Assembly: GCF_029338295.1 (NCBI RefSeq)
Contig: NZ_CP119791.1
Coordinates: forward strand, 1,116,001 to 1,180,000
Length of the DNA stretch: 64,000 nucleotides
Source: Haladaptatus sp. QDMS2
Lineage (GTDB): Archaea > Halobacteriota > Halobacteria > Halobacteriales > Halococcaceae
Reading direction: 5' to 3'
A program made the translations under genes and the position numbers. Below, piece by piece: positions 8,449-17,551 of this stretch; positions within the stretch are counted from its first letter, which is position 1, and the number at the start of each line of letters is the position of its first letter. The notes under the pieces were generated by a model. It saw only the letters and a program-made list of their open reading frames with translations. It was not told where the DNA came from and did no database searches.

Positions 8449-9432
8449 CTAGTCGAGCGTCAGTCCGCGAATCGAGACGGTTCCCTCACCCGCTTCGACG
8501 TGGCCGATGATGCGGCCGTCCTCGGTGGCTTCGACGAGGGTTTCTGCGTCTTCCTCGGCGAGCGCGACGACGAATCCAGTCCCCATGTTGAACGTCTTGT
8601 ACATTTCTTCGTCTGCGACCTTGCCCTCCTTCTGGATGAATTCGAACACCGGCTGTGGGTCGAAATCGTCCGTGATTTCGTAGTGGTGGTCACCCATCCG
8701 CGTCAGGTTCGTCCACCCGCCACCGGTGACGTGGGCCGCGGCGTGGGTGTGGTTCTCGCGAAGTGCGGGGAGGATGTCGGCGTAGATGCGCGTCGGCGTG
8801 AGCAGAACCTCGCCCACGGACTTCGATTCGTCGCCGGGGAAGGGGTCCGCGTAGTCGTGGCGGCGGGTCGCCGCCGTCCGGGCGAGGGTGAGTCCGTTCG
8901 AGTGGACGCCCGAGGAGGGGAAGCCGACGAGCGCGTCGCCGACTTCGGCTTCGCCGGGGAACATCGCGTCTTTCGATGCGAGGCCGGCGCAGGTTCCGGC
9001 GAGGTCCAGGCCCTTGATGACGTCGGGCATCACGGCGGTTTCGCCGCCGACGAGCGCCACGCCCGCCTGTTTCGCGCCTTCGGCGAGGCCGCGTCCGATC
9101 TGTTCTGCAATCTCGTCGTCGGGCACGTCGATGGCGAGATAATCGACGAATGCGACGGGTTCGATGCCCGCGGCCACGAGGTCGTTCGCGTTCATGGCCA
9201 TGCAGTCGATGCCGATGGTGGAGTAATCGCCGAGCACCTCCGCGACGAGGAGTTTCGTCCCTACGCCGTCAGTGGCGAGGCCGAGATAGCGGTCGCCGAT
9301 GTCGACGACGCCGGCGTAGTCGCCGGCCATGTCGCCCACTGCGCCGATGAGGGCCGCTGTCGCCTGTTCGCTCGCGTCGATGTCCACGCCCGCCTTCGAG
9401 TACGTGAGTTGGTCGTCGTCCTCGTCGGTCAT
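8449..9432 (-). CDS. purM: Phosphoribosylformylglycinamidine cyclo-ligase (AIR synthetase)
   Basis: 327 residues, the normal length for PurM, which converts formylglycinamidine ribonucleotide to aminoimidazole ribonucleotide with ATP in purine biosynthesis. Diagnostic segments are LTYSKAGVDID near the N-terminus, LATDGVGTKL for ATP/metal binding, DCMAMNANDLVAAG, LVGGETAVMP and FPSSGVHSNG. It sits inside a minus-strand run downstream of the M50 protease, with a 51-base gap that may contain its own promoter. No other purine genes are adjacent; guaB lies about 29 kb away. Confidence 0.96.
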   Translation of the reverse strand: MTDEDDDQLTYSKAGVDIDASEQATAALIGAVGDMAGDYAGVVDIGDRYLGLATDGVGTKLLVAEVLGDYSTIGIDCMAMNANDLVAAGIEPVAFVDYLAIDVPDDEIAEQIGRGLAEGAKQAGVALVGGETAVMPDVIKGLDLAGTCAGLASKDAMFPGEAEVGDALVGFPSSGVHSNGLTLARTAATRRHDYADPFPGDESKSVGEVLLTPTRIYADILPALRENHTHAAAHVTGGGWTNLTRMGDHHYEITDDFDPQPVFEFIQKEGKVADEEMYKTFNMGTGFVVALAEEDAETLVEATEDGRIIGHVEAGEGTVSIRGLTLD

Positions 9433-9483
9433 GCCTGAGAGCGGGTTAGATGGAAGGAAAAGGACTCCGGTTCTTCTGCCCGG

Positions 9484-10080
9484 TCAGGTCAGGCCAAAGC
9501 GGAACAGCGCGAGGAGCGCGAGCGCAGCACTCGGCAGGAAGAACACGATGAAGACGATTTTGCTCCAGCGAAAGACGCTCTTGCCGTCGAGTGGACCGAA
9601 GGGCAGCATGTTGAACCCCGCAAGCAGGAGGTTGATGGTCAGGCCGAGTTGGCCGACGTAGCCGAGCGCGCCCGAGAGACCGAAGGCGAGCGGGGCGAAC
9701 ACTGCCGCGAGCAGGAGGTTCGTCACCGGCCCGGCGAGCGCGATGAGGCCGTTTTCGCGTTTCGTGATGTTTCGCCCGCCGTGATACACCGCACCCGGCG
9801 CGGCGAACAGGAAGCCCGCGAGGCCCGCGCCCACCGCGAGCAAGAGCATCCCGTAATCGGCACGGAACTCGGCGACCTGCCCGAACCGAATGGCCGTCAC
9901 CTTGTGGGCGAGTTCGTGGAGCAGGAAGCCGATGCCCACGGTCAGCATGCTCACCCCAATGACGACCAGCAGTTGTGGCGACTGGACGATTCCCGGCCCT
10001 GCGAGGAAGAACGTAAACGCCACGCCGAGGGCGATCCATGCGACGACGAGGTCCTGGACTTCTTTCGTGCTGAATTTCAT
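9484..10080 (-). CDS. M50 (site-2 protease type) membrane metalloprotease
   Basis: 198 residues with several transmembrane segments. The zinc motif is HELAH (His55, Glu56, His59) in a hydrophobic stretch, and NMLPFGPLDGKSVF near residue 165 gives the second conserved NxxPxxxxDG motif that supplies the third ligand. Site-2 proteases cut membrane-bound substrates; this compact form lacks PDZ or CBS domains. The start overlaps the end of the upstream TraB-like gene by 4 bases, so the two are probably co-translated and may share a membrane role. Confidence 0.9.
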   Translation of the reverse strand: MKFSTKEVQDLVVAWIALGVAFTFFLAGPGIVQSPQLLVVIGVSMLTVGIGFLLHELAHKVTAIRFGQVAEFRADYGMLLLAVGAGLAGFLFAAPGAVYHGGRNITKRENGLIALAGPVTNLLLAAVFAPLAFGLSGALGYVGQLGLTINLLLAGFNMLPFGPLDGKSVFRWSKIVFIVFFLPSAALALLALFRFGLT

Positions 10081-11366
10081 GTAAACTGTCTCACGATGAG
10101 GTCTGCGCTGTTCTGTGCGCCCTGTACCATCAACTGCACGACGCCGTCGATGCCGCCCACGTCAGCCGCCATGTACGGCAGGATGACGAAGGCGAACAGT
10201 CCGCTCGCAATCATGCTCCCGATGTTCGTCATCGCCACGATGAGGATGAGCCTGAAGAGCGGGACGGCCCGCATCCGGTCCCAGAGGTCGCCGAGTGGAC
10301 TCTCCTCGTCTGCGAGAATCTCGTTCAATTTGCCGATGTCGCTGATGTTGACTGAAGTGTAGCGCAGTTCGACGTAGCCGGCGAACCACCCAGGAGCGAG
10401 CAGCGGGTTGATGCTCGTCATCCACGCGACCGCGCCGCCGACGGTCGCGCTCGACCAGTGTGCGCCCGCGATCTTCGCGAGGGCGAACGAGAAGATGCCG
10501 TTCACGAGGAAGAAGGCGACGAACAGTTCGAGCAGGAAGTCGTTTCGCACCCCGGCCATCGCGAGCAGGAGGAAGAACACGAGGAAGCCGAGGGTGAACA
10601 GGTAGCCGAACAGCTTGTAGACCGAGAATCGCTTCTTCTGGGTTCCGACGAGGCTCTCCATCGGTGGAAGCGTTCCCGGATTTTCGAGGTAGCCGAGGAT
10701 GCCTTCGCGGTGGCCCGCGCCGACGATTGCGACCACGTCGAAGCCCTGCTGGCGAAGGGCCACGAGGCGGTGAGCGATGAAGGCGTCGCGCTCGTCGATG
10801 AGCGCCTCGGCCCCGCCCGGCGAGAACCGGCGGAACTCGGCCATCATCGCGGAGACGACGTCCGCGTTCGTCAGGTCGTTCATGTCGATGTCGTCCGCTT
10901 CCTCGCCGAAGCCGGCGAGCCCGATAGTCAACTGCCAGAGCATCTTTAGTTTCTCGAAGAAGGTCATCCGCGCCCAGAAGCGCTGGATGGTGACCTGGAT
11001 GTCGCGGTCGACGAGCGCGACGTTGATGCCCAGCGACTCCGCCGTCTCGACTGCGGCCATCATGTCCGCGCCGGGCTTGATGTCGAAGCGTTCGCCCATC
11101 CGGGTCTGAATGTACGAAAGGAGCCAGTAGGCGAGAAATTGAAACACCGTGTTGCCGTGCAGGAGGTCGCTCGCGTCCAGGTCGTCGGGCGTTTCGCCCT
11201 TGAGCTGGCGATAGCGTCCCTCGTCGAGTTCGACGGCGACCACGTCGGGTCGCTCCTCGTCGATGACCTCCCGAACTTCGTCTACGCTGTCGGCGGAGAC
11301 GTGGGCGGTCCCCACGACGCGCACGCTGCCCTCCGTGGGAGCCGACTCCGCGGTCTCACTCATCAC
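10077..11366 (-). CDS. TraB/PrgY-family membrane protein
   Basis: 429 residues. The N-terminal half has the TraB signature VRVVGTAHVSADSV, with paired GTAH and ELD-type motifs (VAVELDEGRY), predicted to form a metal-dependent hydrolase-like fold. The C-terminal half (from about residue 265) has four to five transmembrane helices. Bacterial relatives shut down peptide pheromones and eukaryotic ones are mitochondrial or ER proteins; the archaeal role is unknown, but proteolysis is often suggested. It heads the minus-strand run and overlaps the M50 protease gene by 4 bases, which supports a shared proteolytic role. Confidence 0.88.
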   Translation of the reverse strand: MMSETAESAPTEGSVRVVGTAHVSADSVDEVREVIDEERPDVVAVELDEGRYRQLKGETPDDLDASDLLHGNTVFQFLAYWLLSYIQTRMGERFDIKPGADMMAAVETAESLGINVALVDRDIQVTIQRFWARMTFFEKLKMLWQLTIGLAGFGEEADDIDMNDLTNADVVSAMMAEFRRFSPGGAEALIDERDAFIAHRLVALRQQGFDVVAIVGAGHREGILGYLENPGTLPPMESLVGTQKKRFSVYKLFGYLFTLGFLVFFLLLAMAGVRNDFLLELFVAFFLVNGIFSFALAKIAGAHWSSATVGGAVAWMTSINPLLAPGWFAGYVELRYTSVNISDIGKLNEILADEESPLGDLWDRMRAVPLFRLILIVAMTNIGSMIASGLFAFVILPYMAADVGGIDGVVQLMVQGAQNSADLIVRQFT

Positions 11367-11463
11367 CGCAGATACAGGGGCGTAGCTTTTACCGTTGTCG
11401 GACTTTTCGACGCAGCAGCAGAGAATACAGGGCGACGTCGGTCGCCACAGCGAGTCGAGGTGT

Positions 11464-12012
11464 TCACTTGGGTGTTTCTGTCATCAGTACTTTGGTCAGT
11501 CCCTCCTCTATCTCGATGGAGAACGGGAGGTTGACGCTGCTCCGTTCGACGAACCGTGTCATGAACCAACGGAGCTGTTCGGATGGGTAGACGACGTGGT
11601 AGGTGTTCTCTTCGCTGCGACGTACCGTGAGAAATCCACAGAGCGACAGCCATTCGAGCAGTTCGCCGAGGTCGTCGAACTTTCCCACGTATTCGTGGGC
11701 GTGGTAATCTGAGACCCTGTCTGCGTCTGCGAGAAACTCTGGGTCGGGTTCTCCGTTTTCTTCCTCGACGTAGTCGAGAAAGCAGTGCAGGAAGTCGATG
11801 TCGAGCAGCGCGTGTTCACCACCAGCGAGCATCTTGTGATAATCCTGTAGGTTCGCACTCGTGTCCATCGTCGCGACCTGAAAATTCGCCGCGTAGAAGG
11901 TAAGCGCCCGTCGAACAACCTCACTCTGTCCCACACCGGTGCGACTGGTCAAGTCCTCTAACGCCGCCCGGGCGTCGGTGTCCAGCGAAACTGTCACCCT
12001 GTCATGTGACAT
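11464..12012 (-). CDS. Ribbon-helix-helix (CopG-type) regulator with extra domain
   Basis: 182 residues from the ATG at 12012. Residues 1-45 (HDRVTVSLDTDARAALEDL and following) form a ribbon-helix-helix DNA-binding motif with a beta strand and two helices. The remainder is an acidic domain rich in aromatic residues that I do not recognise; it could sense a ligand or drive oligomerisation. The gene is divergent from the thioesterase at 12126 with 113 bases between, so it may regulate itself or that neighbour. Confidence 0.75.
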   Translation of the reverse strand: MSHDRVTVSLDTDARAALEDLTSRTGVGQSEVVRRALTFYAANFQVATMDTSANLQDYHKMLAGGEHALLDIDFLHCFLDYVEEENGEPDPEFLADADRVSDYHAHEYVGKFDDLGELLEWLSLCGFLTVRRSEENTYHVVYPSEQLRWFMTRFVERSSVNLPFSIEIEEGLTKVLMTETPK

Positions 12013-12125
12013 ACACGCACACTCGCGGCGGAGTGCGGTAAAGGTCACGGCTCGTGTCAATACCCTGAATTCACGCCGTGTGCCCAGACAGCAGACTCTT
12101 TTTCCTGCCCCAGAAACTGGCGACT

Positions 12126-12581
12126 ATGCCCACGTTGATGGAAACCTACATCGAGAATCGCGAACTCATCCTCCCGAACCACACCAACAACTACGAAATC
12201 GCCCACGGGGGGAACGTCATGAAGTGGATGGACGAAGTCGGCGCGATGTCCGCGATGCGCTTCGCCGGCGAAACGTGCGTTACCGCCCGCATGGACCAGG
12301 TGAACTTCCACCGGCCGATTCCCCTCGGCGAAACCGCGCTCATCCGCGCCTACGTTTACAAGGCCGGGCGAACCAGCGTCCGGGTCCGCCTTCGGGCCTA
12401 CCGGGAAGACCCCCTCACCGGCGAGACGGAACTCACCACAGAGTCGTTCTTCGTCTACGTCGCCATCGACGACCACCATACGCCGACGGAAGTGCCGAAA
12501 CTGGAGGTAGCGACCACGGATGGCGAACGCCTGCTCGAAGAGGCGCTCAACGCCGAAGCCGAGATGAACGCGAGCACCTAG
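12126..12581 (+). CDS. Acyl-CoA thioesterase (hotdog fold)
   Basis: 151 residues from the ATG at 12126. NHTNNYEIAHGGNVMKWMDE carries the conserved N...G..hGG..M..MDE of YciA/BACH-type hotdog thioesterases, with the aspartate as general base. The enzyme would hydrolyse acyl-CoA to free acid and CoA, probably as a hexamer of one-domain subunits. An upstream in-frame ATG at 12078 would add 16 unlikely residues. It stands alone between the RHH regulator and a hypothetical gene. Confidence 0.9.
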   Translation: MPTLMETYIENRELILPNHTNNYEIAHGGNVMKWMDEVGAMSAMRFAGETCVTARMDQVNFHRPIPLGETALIRAYVYKAGRTSVRVRLRAYREDPLTGETELTTESFFVYVAIDDHHTPTEVPKLEVATTDGERLLEEALNAEAEMNAST

Positions 12582-12623
12582 GAGGCCTGCGGTTTTATCG
12601 GTCTCTCTGCCATATCTCTCCCT

Positions 12624-13085
12624 ATGAGTCTCGACATCGACGCCCCACCCGCTCCCCGCATCGTCTCGAACACCGACGTCGAGAGTTACGAAGACGTCGA
12701 AGTGTTCGGGTCACAGGACTACCGCCGCGAGGAGTTACAGGAGTTCTTAGACGAAGGCGCGTGGGAACGGTCGTTCAACGAATGGGCCGAGCACACGGAT
12801 GTCAGCAGCAAACAATTCGGCATCGTCGAGGACTTAGACCTCATCGCTGATTTCGATTTCTTCTGGGACGATTTTGCCAACAGAGTCGGCTACCACGCAC
12901 CCGGCCTGCCGGAGAACTGGAAGGAACGAAAGCTCCACCCCAACCTTACCTCGTGGGGTGACGTGTCTGCGATAAACGCGGGACTCACCGAACTCGGGCA
13001 AATCGTGAGCGACGTACTCAAAGACGAGTACGTAGATTGGGAGGCAGAATACGAAGCGCCCGAAGACCTCCCCGACTTCAGCTAG
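12624..13085 (+). CDS. Conserved haloarchaeal acidic protein, unknown function
   Basis: 153 residues, very acidic, soluble, with several aromatic residues (WERSFNEWAEH, DFDFFWDDF) and no membrane segment or known catalytic motif. A GTTTTATCGG box about 25-32 bases before the ATG fits a leaderless start. The stop overlaps the convergent methyltransferase gene by 4 bases. I do not recognise the family; it looks like a normal host gene by composition. Confidence 0.75.
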   Translation: MSLDIDAPPAPRIVSNTDVESYEDVEVFGSQDYRREELQEFLDEGAWERSFNEWAEHTDVSSKQFGIVEDLDLIADFDFFWDDFANRVGYHAPGLPENWKERKLHPNLTSWGDVSAINAGLTELGQIVSDVLKDEYVDWEAEYEAPEDLPDFS

Positions 13086-13648
13086 TTCTTCTTTTTCTTC
13101 GTCGCGACGAACACGAACGTCTCGATTCGCTCACTCGCGAACGGGAGGTCGAATCCGGCGGCTTCGAGGTGTTCCTTCGCGTCGGCGAGCGAGTAGCGCT
13201 CGCCGACCGGCGGGCCGTCTGTGCCCTCCCCGCTCGCGCTCCAGTCTGCGACGACGAACTTCCCGTCGGGGCGGAGCACGCGGTGAACTTCCGCGAGCGC
13301 CGCGTCGTCTGCGAACTCGTGGTAGGTCATCGTCGAGAACGCCACGTCGAGCAGTTCGTCGTCGAACGGCAGGTCCGCGATTTCAGCCGTGACGAACTCC
13401 ACGTTTTTCGGCGCACCTTTCTCACGGTAGATGTCGTGCATCGCCTCCTGGACGTCCACGGCGTACACCTTCCCGACGTAGGGCGCGACGTGGTCGGTGT
13501 AGAAGCCGGTGCCGCTGCCGAGGTCGGCGACGACCATCTTCGAACTCGGGTCGATCATGCCGAGCAGTTCCTCGACCGAGACGTATCGATAGCGCGAGTC
13601 GTCTTCGAGCGCGTCAGCGCGGTCTACGTCGTAGGTGTGAAACCCCAT
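13082..13648 (-). CDS. Class I SAM-dependent methyltransferase
   Basis: 188 residues with the class I order: motif I VVADLGSGTGFYTDHVA (about residues 39-55), the acidic end of strand 2 (VYAVDVQEAM), motif II/III AEIADLPFDDELLDVAF, and the post-motif VLRPDGKFVVADW. This resembles the UbiE/Methyltransf_11 group. The acceptor substrate cannot be inferred. The small size suggests a small-molecule methylase. It is convergent with the previous gene. Confidence 0.9.
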   Translation of the reverse strand: MGFHTYDVDRADALEDDSRYRYVSVEELLGMIDPSSKMVVADLGSGTGFYTDHVAPYVGKVYAVDVQEAMHDIYREKGAPKNVEFVTAEIADLPFDDELLDVAFSTMTYHEFADDAALAEVHRVLRPDGKFVVADWSASGEGTDGPPVGERYSLADAKEHLEAAGFDLPFASERIETFVFVATKKKKN

Positions 13649-13690
13649 GGACGACCTACGAGCGGCGAGCGCAAAAGGCTAGGTGCGCGG

Positions 13691-14695
13691 TCAGGCGAAG
13701 TGGGGCACGACCTCGTCCCCGAGGCGCTCTACGCACTCGACCATCGCGTCGGTCCCGATGCCGGGATAGTACGTTCGGAAGATAAAGTGCACGTCGTCGC
13801 CGAGCGCCTCGCGGTACGGTTCGAGCTGGTCTATCACGTCCGCGGGCGTGCCGAAGATGGCCTGTGCTTTGAGTTTCTCTACGCGGGCTGCTGGCAGTTC
13901 TGGAATGGACTCCCCGGACCCCCATTCGGCGTACTTGCGCTGGAGGTAGAGGTAGCCGTCTTTCATCGTCTCCCACGCTTCTTCTTTCGAGTCGGCGACG
14001 AACCCGTGCTGGATGAGGTAGGTCGTGAACTCGCCATCAATCCCCTCTTTCTCACGGATTTCGTGGATGTCCTGCTGACGGACGCGCACTCCGTCGATGG
14101 AGAGCGAGGAGGGGGCAATCCAGCCGTCGGCGATGCGCGCCGCTCGCCTGACGGCCGGTTTCGCCTTCCCGCCGAGCAAGATGGGCGGTTGGGATTCCGG
14201 TTTCGGCGTCACCAGCGTATCGGCGGGCGCATCGTGAAATTCCGGCTCGAAGTCGAGTGGCCCCTCGGACCACGCCCCGCGCAGGACCCGAACGGCGTCT
14301 TCGAGGCGGGCGGTCCGCTCTTCTTTCGGTACGCCAAAGCGGTCGAACTCGTCGTCTACGTAGCCGACGGCCATCCCGAGCGAGAGACGACCGCCAGAAA
14401 GCAGCGAGACGGTGGCCGCGTCTTCCGCGAGTCGAACCGAGTCGTAGAGCGGCGCGAGGGCAATGCAGGTTCCGATGTCGATGGATTCGGTGGTTGCAGC
14501 GAGCGCGCCGAGCGCTGGCATCGTTCCTGAGAGGTACCCGTCGTCGGTGAAATGGTGTTCCGAGACCCACGCGCTCGCGAGACCCGCGTCCTCGATGGCG
14601 CGTCCGAGCGTGAGCAGCTCCTGATAGAGGTCGCGTCGAGACCGGTCGTCGTCGGGGCGGTGCTGGCAGGTGAACAGGCCCGTGCCAATCTGCAT
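13691..14695 (-). CDS. LLM-class flavin-dependent oxidoreductase (luciferase-like)
   Basis: 334 residues from the ATG at 14695; the frame stays open for 188 more codons upstream, but those overlap the divergent acetyltransferase and its promoter. The TIM-barrel features are MQIGTGLFT, AWVSEHHFTDDGYLSG, DIGTCIALAPLYDSVRLAED, GGRLSLGMAVGYVDDEF and PPILLGGKAKPAVRRAARIADGW. The cofactor could be FMN or coenzyme F420, which haloarchaea use; the substrate is unknown. It is divergent from the GNAT gene with 78 bases between. Confidence 0.9.
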   Translation of the reverse strand: MQIGTGLFTCQHRPDDDRSRRDLYQELLTLGRAIEDAGLASAWVSEHHFTDDGYLSGTMPALGALAATTESIDIGTCIALAPLYDSVRLAEDAATVSLLSGGRLSLGMAVGYVDDEFDRFGVPKEERTARLEDAVRVLRGAWSEGPLDFEPEFHDAPADTLVTPKPESQPPILLGGKAKPAVRRAARIADGWIAPSSLSIDGVRVRQQDIHEIREKEGIDGEFTTYLIQHGFVADSKEEAWETMKDGYLYLQRKYAEWGSGESIPELPAARVEKLKAQAIFGTPADVIDQLEPYREALGDDVHFIFRTYYPGIGTDAMVECVERLGDEVVPHFA

Positions 14696-14773
14696 ACGCC
14701 GACCCACGCGAGCGACCCACATAGGTGTGGCTTCGACGAAACACCTAATCGGCCACCAGTGGTATGCACACAC

Positions 14774-15262
14774 ATGACAGTACGGGCGGCGATGCCGGAC
14801 GACACCGAGGGGATACTGGCAGTCGCACAGGCCTCCTGGGAGACGGATTATCCGACGATTCTGAGCCGTGAGACGGTCAGCGCAGGCGTGGCCGACTGGT
14901 ACGACCCCGCCACCATCAGGGGCGAACTGGAGCGGACAGATACGGTGATGCTGGTGAAGACGGACGACGGGGCGGTCGAAGGCTTCGTCCACGCGCTCTG
15001 GAACCACGACGAGGGTGACATCCTCCGGCTGTACGTTCATCCTGACGCCCGCCGGAGCGGCGTGGGCACGGCCCTCCTCCAGAGCGCCGTCAACGAACTG
15101 TTCGACCGAGGGGTGGACCTCGTGCGAGCGATGGTGCTCAAGGACAACAACCTCGGAAACTCGTTCTACGAAGATTACGGCTTCAGCCTCGAAAGCGAGA
15201 GCGAGACGTACATCGGCGGGGAGCCGTACCCCGAATCCGTCTACGTCCTCCACCGCCACTGA
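14774..15262 (+). CDS. GNAT-family N-acetyltransferase
   Basis: 162 residues from the ATG at 14774. Motif A is ILRLYVHPDARRSGVGTALL, with the R/QxxGxG/A acetyl-CoA pyrophosphate loop as RRSGVG, and NNLGNSFYEDYGF gives the C-terminal motif B typical of RimI-like or small-molecule acetylases. The open frame runs 74 codons further upstream, but that part overlaps the divergent oxidoreductase. Its stop lies 9 bases from the convergent M24 gene. Confidence 0.9.
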   Translation: MTVRAAMPDDTEGILAVAQASWETDYPTILSRETVSAGVADWYDPATIRGELERTDTVMLVKTDDGAVEGFVHALWNHDEGDILRLYVHPDARRSGVGTALLQSAVNELFDRGVDLVRAMVLKDNNLGNSFYEDYGFSLESESETYIGGEPYPESVYVLHRH

Positions 15263-15271
15263 GTTGGCGTC

Positions 15272-16546
15272 TCAGTAGTCGATGACGGTAATTTCGTCAG
15301 ACGGCCATTGACTCAGAATCTCGACGCCGTCTTCTCTGACGACGACCATCTCCTCTAGGCGCACGCCCTGGCGCTCGGCCGGTTCCTGCGTTTCGACTGC
15401 CATCGTCATACCCTCTTCGAGTTCGATGGGGTGGTCTTCGGAGATGCCCCGCCAGATGAGTGGCACTTCGTAGAGTTGGAGGCCGAGACCGTGAGCCCAG
15501 TGGTTCGTCGTCATTTGCCAGTGGTCGGTCGCGCCGTACCAGTCTGCGTGCTCGCCTTCCATGTCGGGGAAACCCTTGCACACCTCGTCTGTGGTCGCGC
15601 CGGGTTCGATGCGGTCTAAGACGGCGTAGAGGTTCGACCGCGCGAGTTCGTAGGCCTCCTCCTGTTTCTTCGTCGGTTCCCCGAGCGAGAACGTCCGGTA
15701 GTAACACGACCGGTAGCCGAGATAGCCGATGTTGTAGAAATCGGCGTACACGAGGTCGCCAGGCCGGAGGATGCGGTCGGTGGTGTTCGCCTGGTGTTTC
15801 GGCCAGGTGTTCGGCCCGGAGGTCAGGTAACCCCCGCCGACGAACGCGCCGTGTCGCCAGAGTTCGCGGACCGCCTCGCCCCACACTTCGGATTCGCGCA
15901 TCCCGGGGCGAGCGACCTCCTTGATTTTCTGGAAGCCAGCCTCGCAGATGGCTGCGACCTGTCGCAGACACTCGATTTCGTCTTTCGTCTTCGTCTTCCG
16001 GGCCGTTTCCATCGCCCGGGCGCACTTCTCGGCTTCCACCTGCACGTCGCGGTCCTCGAACGCGGCAACGAGGCCGCCATTTGCCACGTCGATACCCATC
16101 GGCTGGTCTGCGACGCCGTACTCTTCCATCGCCTCCACGACGGTTTCCGCCATGGTGTCGAGCAAGAATCGGCGGGCCGAGGGACTGCCCGAGGCACGCG
16201 GAACGTTCCCGAGGCCGGGGCAGGCGTAGCGGATGTCGTCCAACCACGAGCAGTTGAACCGCTGGTTGCTCGCGTGGTCTGCGGTGTCCCAGTGGACGAC
16301 CGACCCGTCCTCGGTGAGGAGCGTGTAGTGGTCTGCACCGCTGCCGCCCGTCATGGCGAGGCCGGTCACGTACCGGACGTTCGGGTCGTCGATGAGCAGC
16401 ATGCTCCCGAGTCCGGCTTCGTTGAGTTGCTCGACGGCGCGCGCGTGGCGCTCTTCACGCAGTCGCTGGGTGTTGATGCGGTCTTCCCAATCGACGGCTT
16501 GCGTGCCGCGGGTCCCCTCCATAAAATCTCGACGGTAACGCGTCAT
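15272..16546 (-). CDS. M24 (creatinase/Xaa-Pro peptidase) family protein with altered metal site
   Basis: 424 residues with the N-terminal creatinase-like domain (to about residue 185) and the pita-bread M24 domain. Metal ligands in active M24 peptidases are D, D, H, E, E. Here Asp269, His352, Glu385 and Glu398 align, but the second Asp position is Cys281 (GYRSCYYRTF instead of GYxSDxTRTF), and residue 271 is Tyr where DddP-type enzymes have Asp. The protein may be a creatinase-like or lyase-like hydrolase, or bind one metal, rather than be a normal aminopeptidase P. An alternative start lies at 16522. Confidence 0.85.
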   Translation of the reverse strand: MTRYRRDFMEGTRGTQAVDWEDRINTQRLREERHARAVEQLNEAGLGSMLLIDDPNVRYVTGLAMTGGSGADHYTLLTEDGSVVHWDTADHASNQRFNCSWLDDIRYACPGLGNVPRASGSPSARRFLLDTMAETVVEAMEEYGVADQPMGIDVANGGLVAAFEDRDVQVEAEKCARAMETARKTKTKDEIECLRQVAAICEAGFQKIKEVARPGMRESEVWGEAVRELWRHGAFVGGGYLTSGPNTWPKHQANTTDRILRPGDLVYADFYNIGYLGYRSCYYRTFSLGEPTKKQEEAYELARSNLYAVLDRIEPGATTDEVCKGFPDMEGEHADWYGATDHWQMTTNHWAHGLGLQLYEVPLIWRGISEDHPIELEEGMTMAVETQEPAERQGVRLEEMVVVREDGVEILSQWPSDEITVIDY

Positions 16547-16606
16547 ACTGCATCAAACACCAACGACCGTGAAGAAACTTCGCGCCGGACAGGTGGCACG
16601 TCCCTT

Positions 16607-17443
16607 TCAGTTGTTCCGCGCTCGGTCGGTCCAGTCGGGTTCCGCGACGGTGGTCTCGCCGACACCCGTAATCGTCGAAGTGACGAAGATGCGTCCCTGC
16701 CCATCGTCGTCCTCGACTTCGAAGACGATTTCGAGATACCGAACGATGCCGTCTTCGTCGACCAGCAACACCGCCTCTGCGTTCGTGAACGTCTGGTTCG
16801 TCGATGGGTCGACGTCCTCTTGCAGGTCGCGGAAACTCTCGACGCCACGCGCCTCGTAGCGCGTGACGGAGACGCCGCCGAACTCCTCTACGCCCTGCTG
16901 GGTCCACGTCGCGCCATCGACGGTATCTCGAACGATTTCGAGTTGCATCGCCTCAGATACGTTGACCGGGTCTGGTCCTTCGGGGTCGTCGTAGGGGTCA
17001 CTGCCCTGCCCGTATTCGGTCACCTCAGAGTCGTTCGACAGGAAGTAGTTCCGCTCGAAGGAACGGTTACCCGTCGTGTACACCGCCGTCTCGATGACGA
17101 ATTCCTCGAACACGAGACGGTTCGTCCGGAGGGCCTGCTCCGCCGTCAGGTCGGCCCGCGTCGTCGTCCAGAGGTCGAGATTGCCGTCGGTCGTCTCGAG
17201 CGTGATGTTGAGCTGGTTGGTGAAACTCCCAGCGTCGGTCAACGCCGTCTCATGGTCGGAGACGAGCGTTGCGGCGTCCAGTTCGTCGCCCGATGCCGTG
17301 TACGGGTCCCCCAGTTGCGTCGTCGTCGCTGTCGTGGTGTCACCGTTTCCCCCAGTCGTCTGCCCGTCGATAATGCCCCCAGAACACCCTCCAAGAACCA
17401 TCAGCAGGCCAAGGAGGACCGACAGGTACGCAGAACGGCTCAT
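16607..17443 (-). CDS. Secreted lipoprotein of unknown function
   Basis: 278 residues from the ATG at 17443. The N-terminus is a signal peptide ending in LGGC, a lipobox with Cys20 as the lipid-modified residue, followed by a threonine/glycine-rich linker. The mature domain is acidic, beta-rich by appearance, and resembles haloarchaeal extracellular lipoproteins that look like LolA/LppX-type beta-barrel halves (repeated strands such as GVSVTRYEARGVESF). The function may be lipid or ligand carriage, but that is a guess. It is monocistronic and divergent from the EthD gene. Confidence 0.8.
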   Translation of the reverse strand: MSRSAYLSVLLGLLMVLGGCSGGIIDGQTTGGNGDTTTATTTQLGDPYTASGDELDAATLVSDHETALTDAGSFTNQLNITLETTDGNLDLWTTTRADLTAEQALRTNRLVFEEFVIETAVYTTGNRSFERNYFLSNDSEVTEYGQGSDPYDDPEGPDPVNVSEAMQLEIVRDTVDGATWTQQGVEEFGGVSVTRYEARGVESFRDLQEDVDPSTNQTFTNAEAVLLVDEDGIVRYLEIVFEVEDDDGQGRIFVTSTITGVGETTVAEPDWTDRARNN

Positions 17444-17551
17444 ATCCCGATATTCGATGGGCAGGGGCTTAACCGTAGAACCCACGGCATCCACACCCAG
17501 TCGCGGCCAGTACCTCACGTTTTATTGTGATAACCCGAGTCTGCTGTGCGT

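Noticed and set aside
13037-14530. A 497-codon plus-strand frame across the methyltransferase and oxidoreductase genes
   Set aside because: It lies antisense to two recognisable enzymes and has no motif of its own.
15794-17530. A long plus-strand frame across the M24 and lipoprotein genes
   Set aside because: Antisense shadow of two genes; neither half looks like a real protein.
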